From: CAZAZQ01 sp964489705
GTDB lineage: Bacteria; Zixibacteria; MSB-5A5; GN15; FEB-12
Reading direction: 5' to 3'
DNA: 64,000 nucleotides
Assembly (NCBI GenBank): GCA_964489705.1
Contig: CAZAZQ010000006.1
Coordinates: forward strand, 1-64,000
Of the stretch, positions 1-7,351 are shown piece by piece; position 1 is the stretch's first letter, and each line of letters begins with the position of its first letter. The notes under the pieces were generated by a model, which was not told the DNA's origin, did no database searches, and saw nothing but the letters and a program-made list of their open reading frames with translations. A program made the translations under genes and the position numbers.

Positions 1-608
1 GAAGAAAGAATCGCTTTCGTCAATTTCGCCACTTCTTCATCGAGTGACTTGTCATCAACCACTTTGTTCACCAGTCCCACTTCGTGCGCCCGTTCGGCGC
101 TCATCCGTTCCCCGGTAATAAACAGCTCGCGAGTCTTCCCTTCTCCGGCTTTCTTTATCACGTACGGTCCGATACACGCCGGCACCACTCCGATTTTCAC
201 CTCCGAGAAGGAAAAGACCGCCGAGCGCGCCGCAATCGCAATATCGCACACCGCCACAAACCCGCACCCGCCACCGATGGCGGCGCCGTTGATTCGTCCG
301 ATAATGGGACGCTTGCAGGTGTACATGCTGTAGAACAAGTCCGCCAAAGCGTTTGATTCGGCAAGATTCTGCTCGAATGACTGCGTTATCACCGAACGCA
401 TCCAGTTCAAATCCGCCCCGGCGCAGAACGACTTTCCCTCGCCGGTCAATACTACCACCCGGATGCGATCATCGTTGTCGATTTGCTTGAAGACTTCCAA
501 CATTTCCGAAATGACGGTGGCGTTGAAAGCATTGTGAATCTTCGGGCGGTTGAACGTCACCCGAGCGATTTTGCCGTCAACTTCATAACGAACAGTCGTA
601 AAATCCAT
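1..608 (-). CDS. enoyl-CoA hydratase/isomerase family protein, probably methylglutaconyl-CoA hydratase (3' end outside window)
   Basis: The gene reads leftwards from ATG at 606-608 and runs off the window edge, so about 202 residues are seen. The product is a crotonase-fold enzyme: the N-terminus reads VRYEVDGKIARVTFNRP, followed by the oxyanion-hole segment SFCAGADLNWM and the second hole segment AAIGGGCGFVA. The stretch SEVKIGVVPACIGPYV resembles 3-methylglutaconyl-CoA hydratases (LiuC/AUH group), which hydrate 3-methylglutaconyl-CoA to HMG-CoA in leucine breakdown. It lies 17 bases after a methylcrotonoyl-CoA carboxylase beta-type gene, the preceding enzyme of that pathway, with a GAGAAGG ribosome site in the gap. 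The family call is secure; the substrate is inferred from context. Confidence 0.85.
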   Translation of the reverse strand, partial: MDFTTVRYEVDGKIARVTFNRPKIHNAFNATVISEMLEVFKQIDNDDRIRVVVLTGEGKSFCAGADLNWMRSVITQSFEQNLAESNALADLFYSMYTCKRPIIGRINGAAIGGGCGFVAVCDIAIAARSAVFSFSEVKIGVVPACIGPYVIKKAGEGKTRELFITGERMSAERAHEVGLVNKVVDDKSLDEEVAKLTKAILS

Positions 609-625
609 CGGTACCTTCTCAATCG

Positions 626-2233
626 TTACATTCTAAAGACGCCATACTTCTGATCGGGGATAGGCGCATTGAGCGACATGGAAATCGCCAACGCCAACGC
701 CTGCCGTGTTTCGGTAAAGCCCAACATCCCGTCATCCCACAAGCGGGCACCGGAATAATACGGCGTCGATTCATGTTCGTATTTTTCAATAATCGGCTTG
801 CGTATCGCCTCTATCTCTTCTTTGCTGAGTTTGCGCCCCTCTTTTTCAAGCTGTTTAATCTTCACCGTTGCCAGGACATCCGCCGCCTGCTCACCGCCCA
901 TGACGCAAATCCGCGCGTTGGGCCACATCCACATCAACCGCGGGAAATAGCCCCTGCCGCACATGGCGTAATTGCCGGCGCCGTATGAACCGCCGACGAC
1001 CACCGTAAACTTGGGAATGTCGGCGTTCGCCACGGCGTGAACCATTTTGGCGCCGTCACGCGCAATTCCGCCCGCCTCGTACTGCCGCCCGACAATGAAG
1101 CCGGAAATGTTCTGCAGGAAGATCAGCGGGATCTTGCGAATGGTGCACAGCTCGATGAAATGCGCTCCCTTGACAGACGACTCGGAAAACAAAACGCCGT
1201 TGTTCCCGATGATACCTACCGGGTAGCCCATGATACGGGCAAAACCGGTCACTAAGGTCCTTCCGTAGAGCTCTTTGAACTCGTGAAAGCGTGAACCGTC
1301 GACCAAACGAGCTATCACCTCCCGGATATCGAACGGTTTGCGCACGTCATGGGAGACGATACCGTAAAGCTCGTCCGGGTCGTAGTAGGGCTCCTCCGGC
1401 TCGGCTCGATCAAGCTCGGTGCGCGGAGGACGGTTGAGATTCTGGACGATGTTGCGGCAGATTTGGAGAGCGTGTTCGTCATTTTGGGCGTAGTGATCGG
1501 TCACACCGGACGTGCGGCAGTGCACATCGGCGCCGCCCAGCTCTTCCGCCGTAACAACTTCCCCCGTGGCGGCTTTTACCAGCGGCGGTCCGCCGATAAA
1601 GATAGTCCCTTGCTTACGGACAATGACCACCTCGTCTGACATTGCCGGTTGATACGCTCCCCCCGCCGTACACGAGCCGAGCACCGCCGAGATTTGAGCG
1701 ATGCCCTTCGCCGACATTCGGGCTTGATTGTAAAAAATCCTGCCGAAATGGTCTTTATCGGGGAAAGTCCCCGACTGCAAAGGGAGATATATGCCGCCGG
1801 AATCAACCAGGTAAATGCACGGCAGGTGGTTCGCCTCCGCAATCGCTTGGGCGCGGGCATGTTTCAAAATCGTAATCGGGTAGTACGTTCCGCCTTTGAC
1901 GGTGGCATCGTTGACAATGACCATCACTTCCCGACCGTTCACCATGCCGATGCCGGTGATGATACCCGCCGCGGGGGCTTCGTTGTCGTACATATCCCAC
2001 GCCGCCAAGGGGCTGAGCTCGAGGAAAGGGGTATTTTTATCGAGCAGTCGCGCCAAACGCTCGCGAGGGAGCAACTTGCCGCGCTCGACATGACGTTTCC
2101 GGGCCTTCTCCGGTCCCCCTTGTTTGACTTTTTCCAGCCGCTCTTTGAACTGCGCGTGGAGGGCTTTGTTCTTCTCGTAATTTTCTCTGAAAATGTCCGA
2201 CTTGGTATCGACTTTGGATTCTATGCGAAACAT
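626..2233 (-). CDS. mccB: acyl-CoA carboxylase carboxyltransferase subunit, methylcrotonoyl-CoA carboxylase beta type
   Basis: The 535-residue protein has the length and two-domain carboxyltransferase layout of the MCC beta subunit. The N-terminal opening (SKVDTKSDIFRENYEKNKAL), the block LPCIYLVDSGGIYLPLQ, GSCTAGGAYQPAMSDE and IFIGGPPLVKAATGE are characteristic of this subgroup, and the C-terminal half has VGRQYEAGGIARDGAKM. It would transfer CO2 from biotin to 3-methylcrotonyl-CoA in the cytoplasm. The biotin-carrying alpha subunit is not in the window and should lie further along the operon, to the left. The following enoyl-CoA hydratase supports leucine degradation. A terminator at 2413-2442 separates it from the next upstream gene, so it probably has its own promoter. 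Confidence 0.88.
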   Translation of the reverse strand: MFRIESKVDTKSDIFRENYEKNKALHAQFKERLEKVKQGGPEKARKRHVERGKLLPRERLARLLDKNTPFLELSPLAAWDMYDNEAPAAGIITGIGMVNGREVMVIVNDATVKGGTYYPITILKHARAQAIAEANHLPCIYLVDSGGIYLPLQSGTFPDKDHFGRIFYNQARMSAKGIAQISAVLGSCTAGGAYQPAMSDEVVIVRKQGTIFIGGPPLVKAATGEVVTAEELGGADVHCRTSGVTDHYAQNDEHALQICRNIVQNLNRPPRTELDRAEPEEPYYDPDELYGIVSHDVRKPFDIREVIARLVDGSRFHEFKELYGRTLVTGFARIMGYPVGIIGNNGVLFSESSVKGAHFIELCTIRKIPLIFLQNISGFIVGRQYEAGGIARDGAKMVHAVANADIPKFTVVVGGSYGAGNYAMCGRGYFPRLMWMWPNARICVMGGEQAADVLATVKIKQLEKEGRKLSKEEIEAIRKPIIEKYEHESTPYYSGARLWDDGMLGFTETRQALALAISMSLNAPIPDQKYGVFRM

Positions 2234-2404
2234 CGTGCGGCGTCTTCCTTACCTCTAATGTTTTTGCCCTATCGCCGTGGCACATCACACCGACGGCATC
2301 TTTTTCTCATACGGACACGGAATATACGCAGCGGCGCACGGATTGTAAAGGAAGAAGCCGGATATCTTCGGCTCTTTTCCCTTTGTTTTCACAGGGGTAA
2401 GGAC

Positions 2405-2442
2405 AAAAAAAGAATCTCCTCCCAAAAAGGAGGAGATTTTTT
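2405..2442. terminator. bidirectional Rho-independent terminator
   Basis: A perfect 10-bp stem, AATCTCCTCC at 2413-2422 and GGAGGAGATT at 2429-2438, encloses a 6-nt A-rich loop. A T-run follows on the plus strand (2437-2442), and the minus strand also ends in a T-run (A-run at 2405-2411). On the minus strand it lies 50 bases after the ferritin-like gene and before mccB, so its likely role is to end the ferritin-like transcript. Confidence 0.85.
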
Positions 2443-2494
2443 CAGACACTGCGGGTGGAGGTCACTCGGTATTACAGTTTACCAACCACTCTCA

Positions 2495-2989
2495 TCAATA
2501 CTCATCCAAATTGCTCCACTCGGCATCTTCCAGCCAATGCTGGGGACGATCGAGAAACTTGATGACGTTATCAATCGTCATCCAATGCTTGTGCTCCTCG
2601 TCAGCGATGCGGTTTAAGATATTCTTCTGTTTGTCGTCGTCGACTTCATTCGCCTTCTCGCGATAAAACTTCTCAGCTTTTTCTTCGACTTCGCGGGCTT
2701 GCTCCCAAATCTTTTGCGCTTCGGCTGCGAAAGTATACTCTTTCTTCTCCGCCCTCAGCGATTCGAAAACGTTCTTCACCGATTGGAGGATTTTCGTCTT
2801 CTTGGCTTCTTCGTATTCGGCGGGAAGACCTTCGCTCAATGCCTTGAAAATCTCGTAATGCTTCCGTTCGTCTTCCGCAAGCTCTTCCAGAATCTTTTTC
2901 AACTCCGGGCTGGGAGCGGTGGCGGCGTGTTCGAGGTAGAACTTCCTGCCGTCTTCTTCCATCTTCATCGCAAACTCAAAAATGTTCAT
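2495..2989 (-). CDS. rubrerythrin/ferritin-like diiron protein
   Basis: A 164-residue, highly charged helical protein. The start chosen is ATG at 2987-2989 (MNIFEFAMKMEEDG), because GGAGA sits 4 nt upstream; a further upstream start would add seven residues. Two helical pairs carry the diiron ligand pattern of the rubrerythrin family: MEEDGRKFY and AEDERKHYEIF in the first half, EEKAEKFYREKA and ADEEHKHW in the second. No C-terminal rubredoxin Cys4 site is present, so this is the rubredoxin-lacking form. Relatives act in peroxide reduction or oxygen/iron stress; the exact substrate cannot be told here. It appears monocistronic, ended by the hairpin at 2405-2442. Confidence 0.8.
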   Translation of the reverse strand: MNIFEFAMKMEEDGRKFYLEHAATAPSPELKKILEELAEDERKHYEIFKALSEGLPAEYEEAKKTKILQSVKNVFESLRAEKKEYTFAAEAQKIWEQAREVEEKAEKFYREKANEVDDDKQKNILNRIADEEHKHWMTIDNVIKFLDRPQHWLEDAEWSNLDEY

Positions 2990-3039
2990 ACGTTCTCCAT
3001 ATTCTATCACTACAATTGCTTGTCTTCCTATAACAAAGG

Positions 3040-3068
3040 AAGCTACCCAAAAGTTGCCCCCATGTCAA
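3040..3068 (-). promoter_or_regulatory. candidate promoter of the ferritin-like gene
   Basis: On the minus strand a perfect TTGACA (3063-3068) is followed after 17 bases by TAGCTT (3040-3045), a weak -10 with three consensus matches. It lies about 50 bases upstream of the ATG at 2989. Confidence 0.35.
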
Positions 3069-3296
3069 TGAACCAGTCCTCACTGATACGGATATGTCAT
3101 CGAGAAACGACTTCACGCATCCAGCTGTTGCTTTCATGTCTCCCCAGAAAAAAGAAATTAGTATGAGAAAAAATTACCCCTCTGTTTCGTTTGCTTTACT
3201 TCAGGTTACCGATTCTTAAGTTTGAAAAAGCTACAACACATTGAAAAACTTCGCCATACAGGAAAACCACATTCCCATATTCTTCCCAAAAAAGCC

Positions 3297-3324
3297 TTGA
3301 CATCGGTGGGATGTTGTGTTTACT
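3297..3324 (+). promoter_or_regulatory. promoter of the dcw cluster (Pmra-like)
   Basis: A perfect -35 hexamer TTGACA (3297-3302), a 16-base spacer and TTTACT (3319-3324, four matches) lie about 50 bases upstream of mraZ. This is the only good promoter seen ahead of the 16-kb division cluster, and the tandem repeats that follow it overlap the expected transcription start. Confidence 0.55.
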
Positions 3325-3331
3325 TTTTTAG

Positions 3332-3351
3332 TGAAGTGGTTTGAAAGGGTT
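3332..3351 (+). promoter_or_regulatory. tandem 10-bp repeats, candidate MraZ operator
   Basis: Two head-to-tail decamers, TGAAGTGGTT (3332-3341) and TGAAAGGGTT (3342-3351), match at eight of ten positions. They sit between the promoter and the mraZ ribosome site. MraZ is known to repress its own operon by binding short G-rich direct repeats spaced one helical turn apart, which fits the 10-bp period. Assignment as the operator is inference. Confidence 0.5.
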
Positions 3352-3372
3352 AATTGAGGATTGGAGGCGATC

Positions 3373-3885
3373 TTGTCCAATTTCTACGGACAATATCATA
3401 CGACAATGGATGCCAAGGGGCGCTTCTCATTACCGGCAAAGCTTCGGAATGTCATTGGCGAAGATGAAAAGCCGCTCCTTTCCGGCAACCTTGTCCTGAC
3501 CAAAGGATTGGAAGGATGTTTGAGCCTCTATCCCGAAGGAGAATGGCAGGAGATACAAAATCGTCTCTCCACCCTTTCGTTCAACCGAAAAGATTTTCGT
3601 TATTTCAGCCGGCGGTTTTACTCCATGGCGGTTGTGGTAACACCGGACAATAATGGCCGGATCCATGTCCCTTCCCATTTGATAACTGAGGCGGGGCTGA
3701 AAAAAGAACTCCTTGTAATTGGCGTCAATCGCTGGGTGGAAATATGGAACCCGGAACGATTCGAGTACTATTTGCAGCAGTATTCCAAAAGTTACGAGGA
3801 AGTAGCGGAACAATTGTTCACGGGTCATGACGGACAACAAGAGCAAACCGTACCACCTCCCGGTGATGACCGGAGAGGTAATTAA
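3373..3885 (+). CDS. mraZ: MraZ, division/cell wall cluster transcriptional regulator
   Basis: First gene of the dcw cluster. The start chosen is TTG at 3373, five bases after a GGAGG site (3363-3367), giving 170 residues beginning SNFYGQYHTTMDAKGRFSLPAKLR. An upstream TTG at 3361 would overlap that ribosome site. The DAKGR(F/L)SLPAK motif and its second copy (GRIHVPSHLITEAGL, about residues 95-110) are the two AbrB-like half-domains of MraZ, which form a ring-shaped DNA-binding oligomer. The last 59 bases overlap rsmH, which suggests translational coupling. It probably represses its own promoter through the repeats at 3332-3351. Confidence 0.93.
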   Translation: MSNFYGQYHTTMDAKGRFSLPAKLRNVIGEDEKPLLSGNLVLTKGLEGCLSLYPEGEWQEIQNRLSTLSFNRKDFRYFSRRFYSMAVVVTPDNNGRIHVPSHLITEAGLKKELLVIGVNRWVEIWNPERFEYYLQQYSKSYEEVAEQLFTGHDGQQEQTVPPPGDDRRGN

Positions 3886-4792
3886 GCTCCTCATAACCGA
3901 CCGGGAGGGTGCCTACTTTGATTTGACCGCCGGTTTGGGGGGGCACCTAAAAGAACTCGCAACGGCATTGAAGCCAACTGCCCGTCTTTACGGGGTGGAC
4001 ATCGATCCGGAAGCCGTAAAGCTGGCTCGGGAAAACCTTGCCGGGATTGAGCAAGTAAAGGGAATTTACAACGTGTCATATACGGACTTGGAAGCAGCCA
4101 TGGATTTGGTAGCGGAAACATCGTTCGACGGAATCCTCATCGATTTGGGTCTTTCCTCCTACCAGTTGGAGCACCCGGAACGCGGTTTCTCGTATCGCTT
4201 CGAGGGTCCCCTCGACATGCGTTTTGCCCCCGCTTCCCAGACCAGAACGGCGGCATTTCTCGTAAACAATCTGGAAGAAAAAAAGCTGGCGGAAATATTC
4301 AAAGTTTTCGGAGAAGAACGTTTCGCCCGGCGCATCGCCAAAGCCATCGTCAAAGAGCGCGAGAAGAACGTTATCCGGACGACTATTCAGTTGACCGACA
4401 TCATCGCCGAGGTGGTTCCTCCCCCCTACCAGACGAAAACCCTCTCCCGCATTTTCCAGGCACTCCGCATCGCCGTCAACCGGGAGTTGGAACAGATTCA
4501 CGATGTCTTGCCGCAAACTCTTGAGCTGCTCAAACCGGGCGGACGGCTTGCCGTCATATCGTACCACTCGCTGGAAGACCGAATCGTGAAGCACTTCTTC
4601 CGACAGGAAGCCAAAGGGTGTATCTGCCCGCCGGAGTTTCCGCAGTGCACCTGCGGGCATGTGCCGCACCTTCATATTATCACGAAAAAAGCCGTCACTC
4701 CGAGCCTCCAAGAAAGGAAACAAAACCCCCGAGCCCGTTCAGCCAAGCTGCGCGTGGCGGAGAAGATAGACCATGAAGAAGACCATGCGTAA
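3827..4792 (+). CDS. rsmH: 16S rRNA (cytosine1402-N4)-methyltransferase RsmH
   Basis: A 321-residue SAM-dependent methyltransferase that modifies C1402 in the decoding centre. It opens with YHLPVMTGEVIKLL and the SAM-binding segment YFDLTAGLGGH, followed by GVDIDPEAVKLA, the family block ILIDLGLSSYQL, RGFSYRFEGPLDMRF and, near the end, LAVISYHSLEDRIVKHFF. The Cys-rich run KGCICPPEFPQCTCG before the C-terminus is typical of RsmH. It starts inside mraZ (59-base overlap) and overlaps ftsL by 20 bases. The GTG/ATG codons near 3863-3866 would cut into conserved sequence, so ATG at 3827 is preferred. Confidence 0.95.
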   Translation: MTDNKSKPYHLPVMTGEVIKLLITDREGAYFDLTAGLGGHLKELATALKPTARLYGVDIDPEAVKLARENLAGIEQVKGIYNVSYTDLEAAMDLVAETSFDGILIDLGLSSYQLEHPERGFSYRFEGPLDMRFAPASQTRTAAFLVNNLEEKKLAEIFKVFGEERFARRIAKAIVKEREKNVIRTTIQLTDIIAEVVPPPYQTKTLSRIFQALRIAVNRELEQIHDVLPQTLELLKPGGRLAVISYHSLEDRIVKHFFRQEAKGCICPPEFPQCTCGHVPHLHIITKKAVTPSLQERKQNPRARSAKLRVAEKIDHEEDHA

Positions 4793-5264
4793 ATTCAAAG
4801 AAACGGTCGAAATTCAATCGTCCTTTTTTAATCGGATACGCTCACACCGCTTTTTCTCCGTGGGGGTGTTTATCTCGATACTCTTATTTGCTTTGTGCTT
4901 TCACATCTGGCAGCGAGTCAAGGTAATCGAGTTGGCAAAAGTCAACGACCACTTAAAAGCGGAAAACCGGCAGTTGACTGATCTGGTGAAGAAAACGTAC
5001 GTCCGCATCTCTTCTCTGGAAATGGGCTCTCGTATCGAGCAGTACGCCCGCGATTCGCTCGGCATGGAAATGGTATCGCCGGATCGCCTCTTCACCCTTG
5101 AGCGCACCGAGGCGCGTCCGAGCAAGCAAGACGAAATGGCGACCCTCTCCGCCGCTTTCCGGCGAGTGGCGAAATATCTGCCGGTGGTCTCCCCTACCTC
5201 CGCCCGAGCCAAAGAGCTCCGCTCGGTTGATATCGACACCTTGCGAGGAGGAAGCGGCAGATGA
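4773..5264 (+). CDS. ftsL: FtsL-like cell division protein
   Basis: A 163-residue bitopic membrane protein: a short basic cytoplasmic tail, one membrane segment (about residues 27-46, FFSVGVFISILLFALCFHIW) and then a coiled coil with ENRQLTDLVKKTYVRISSLEMGSRIEQYARDSLGM, the FtsL/DivIC signature. Identification rests on this topology and on its position between rsmH and ftsI, since FtsL diverges quickly. The tail after the coiled coil is longer than usual by some 50 residues. It overlaps rsmH by 20 bases and ftsI by an ATGA junction. In the divisome it would bridge FtsQ/FtsB to FtsWI. Confidence 0.85.
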   Translation: MKKTMRKFKETVEIQSSFFNRIRSHRFFSVGVFISILLFALCFHIWQRVKVIELAKVNDHLKAENRQLTDLVKKTYVRISSLEMGSRIEQYARDSLGMEMVSPDRLFTLERTEARPSKQDEMATLSAAFRRVAKYLPVVSPTSARAKELRSVDIDTLRGGSGR

Positions 5265-7336
5265 GACGACCGAAGCAGGAACGGTTCCGTCTGGGTTCCT
5301 TGTTTGTCATTATCTGCCTCTTTTTCCTCGTTGTTGTCGCCCGCCTGGTACATCTCCAAATCTTCCTCCATCCGACCTACAGCAAAATCGTCGGCAAGCA
5401 ATCAAGCGGAAGAATTTCCATCCCGGCACAACGAGGGCTGATTTACGACCGGAACGGCATGGTGGTGGCGGACAACGCCTCCATGTCTTCATTGTATGCA
5501 TATCCCATGAGCAAAGCGCAACTGCGGGACGTTCAGGAATACCTCGAAAAGCTTTTCCAACTGGAGCGCGGCACCGCTCGGAAGAAATATAACTTAGCCA
5601 AAAACAAGTTCAGTTGGATTAAAAGAAAAATCAGCGATCGGCTTGCCCGACGCATCGAAGCCGACGCCCCCGCCGGTTTGTATTTGCGAAAAGAAACTCA
5701 GCGGGTCTACCCTTATCACACCATCGGGAAACAAATTTTGGGCTTCACCGACATAGACCACCGCGGCTTGGCGGGAGTGGAGTTGACTTTTGACTCTCTC
5801 CTTGCCGGTCGAAACGGCTGGGCGGACATCCGGCGGGACGGATTGCGCAACGCTTTTCGAGTGAAAGAGACCGCCCTGGTCAAGCCGGTGCCGGGAAAAT
5901 CGTTGGTGCTGACCATCGACTGGGCGTTGCAGGAAATCGTCCAACAGGAGCTCAAAGAAGGGGTGGAACAATATCACGCCAAATCCGGGATGGCGGTCTT
6001 TCTCAACTGCAATACCGGCGACATCCTCGCTATGGCACATTATGACCCCACCGAGACCCGTCAGGACAAACCGGTCAAGCTCCGCACCGTCACCGATCAA
6101 TTCGAGCCGGGTTCGGTGTTCAAAGCTTTCACCACTGCTGCCTTGCTGGATGCCGGTATCGTCTCGATAGATGACTCGATTTACTGCGAAGAAGGGAAAT
6201 GGAAAATCGGGCGACGCACTCTGCATGACGACAAAAAACACGGCTGGCTGTCGTTTGCGGAAGTGGTGGAGCTGTCGAGCAACATCGGCATCGCCAAATG
6301 CGCCATTGAATTGGGCGGAGAAGAATTGTATCAAACAGCTCGCCGGTTCGGGCTCGGGAAAAAGTACGGTATCGGCTTGCCGGGAGAAATCCGCGGGAGC
6401 ATCAACCACCCGCCGCAATGGTCGGACTACACCATTGCCGCTCTGGCGATGGGACATTCCGTGGCAGTGACCGCTCTCCAGATGGCAACCGGATTTGCCG
6501 CCATCGCCAATGGAGGGACGCTGGTACAGCCGCATCTGATTCTCGGTTGGATTGACGAAAAAGGTTTCCGACCTGCGGCAGAGAGACCGGAGCCCATTGC
6601 TCAGGTTATCAGCGACTCCTCTTCCGCTATTCTCCGCACCCTTCTCAGGGGAGTGGTGGAACGGGGAACAGCCGAAAAAGCCAATTCGCCGGTGATTACT
6701 ATCGCCGGAAAAACCGGCACCGCCGAAGTGCCCGATTTGAAAACCCATCGCTACAAAAAGAACAAGTTCGTTGCCAGCTTTGCCGGTTTCTTCCCGTATG
6801 AAGAACCTATCATCGCCGGCATCGTCGTCTACCAGGAACCGGAACCCATCCACTACGGCGGATGGACAGCAGGACCTTCTTTTCGACGCATTGCGGAACG
6901 GTACGCCGCCCTGCGCCCCGACCTCTTCGACTTGAACTCGCAGCTCTTGGCAGAACGTCCTTCCCACCGCCGCGCTACCGTTGAGGTACCGGATCTGATC
7001 GGACACGATATAGCGATGGCAAACAGCTTGGCGGCACGAAAAGGTCTCACCCTTCGCTCCGACCGCAACGAAGGAAATATCATCTGGCAGTTCCCTGCCG
7101 CTCGACGAATGGTTTTCGCTGATGACGAAATATTCACCGTCGCCCGTGACTCCCTTCATACGGAGCTCTCCATGCCGAATCTGAAGGGAATGTCTATCCG
7201 TCAAGCGGCGGCATTTCTGGAATTTGCCGGTATAACATATAGAATTATGGGAAGCGGGAAAGTAATACGGCAGTCAATCAAGCCGGGAGAAAAAATACAA
7301 CCGAACATGCGCTGTCGGCTCGAATGTCGATGGTAG
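5261..7336 (+). CDS. ftsI: FtsI-type penicillin-binding protein with two PASTA domains
   Basis: A 691-residue septal transpeptidase. It has one membrane segment (about residues 12-30), a pedestal/dimerisation domain beginning PAQRGLIYDRNG, and the penicillin-binding domain with active-site motifs S285-VFK, S339-SN and K484-TG. Two PASTA repeats follow (about 573-630 starting VEVPDLIGHDIA, and 637-691 starting LSMPNLKGMSIRQ), as in SpoVD/PBP2x-like proteins and many FCB-group FtsI. It cross-links septal peptidoglycan with FtsW. It overlaps ftsL by four bases, and murE follows 15 bases later in the same reading frame. No catalytic residue is missing. Confidence 0.95.
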   Translation: MRRPKQERFRLGSLFVIICLFFLVVVARLVHLQIFLHPTYSKIVGKQSSGRISIPAQRGLIYDRNGMVVADNASMSSLYAYPMSKAQLRDVQEYLEKLFQLERGTARKKYNLAKNKFSWIKRKISDRLARRIEADAPAGLYLRKETQRVYPYHTIGKQILGFTDIDHRGLAGVELTFDSLLAGRNGWADIRRDGLRNAFRVKETALVKPVPGKSLVLTIDWALQEIVQQELKEGVEQYHAKSGMAVFLNCNTGDILAMAHYDPTETRQDKPVKLRTVTDQFEPGSVFKAFTTAALLDAGIVSIDDSIYCEEGKWKIGRRTLHDDKKHGWLSFAEVVELSSNIGIAKCAIELGGEELYQTARRFGLGKKYGIGLPGEIRGSINHPPQWSDYTIAALAMGHSVAVTALQMATGFAAIANGGTLVQPHLILGWIDEKGFRPAAERPEPIAQVISDSSSAILRTLLRGVVERGTAEKANSPVITIAGKTGTAEVPDLKTHRYKKNKFVASFAGFFPYEEPIIAGIVVYQEPEPIHYGGWTAGPSFRRIAERYAALRPDLFDLNSQLLAERPSHRRATVEVPDLIGHDIAMANSLAARKGLTLRSDRNEGNIIWQFPAARRMVFADDEIFTVARDSLHTELSMPNLKGMSIRQAAAFLEFAGITYRIMGSGKVIRQSIKPGEKIQPNMRCRLECRW

Positions 7337-7351
7337 AGGCTGGAGGAGACT

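Larger units (their letters stand above)
2990..3372. other. divergent intergenic region between the ferritin-like gene and mraZ
   Basis: About 380 bases without a credible gene. It holds a candidate minus-strand promoter for the ferritin-like gene (3040-3068), and the promoter and operator-like repeats for the dcw cluster (3297-3351), which are listed separately. The middle (3070-3290) is AT-rich and I see nothing else in it. Confidence 0.6.

Noticed and set aside
1649..2617. 322-codon plus-strand open frame
   Set aside because: It is antisense to mccB, has no family similarity or ribosome site, and reflects codon bias of the real gene.
5594..7204. 536-codon minus-strand open frame
   Set aside because: Entirely antisense to ftsI; low-complexity composition and no recognisable domain.
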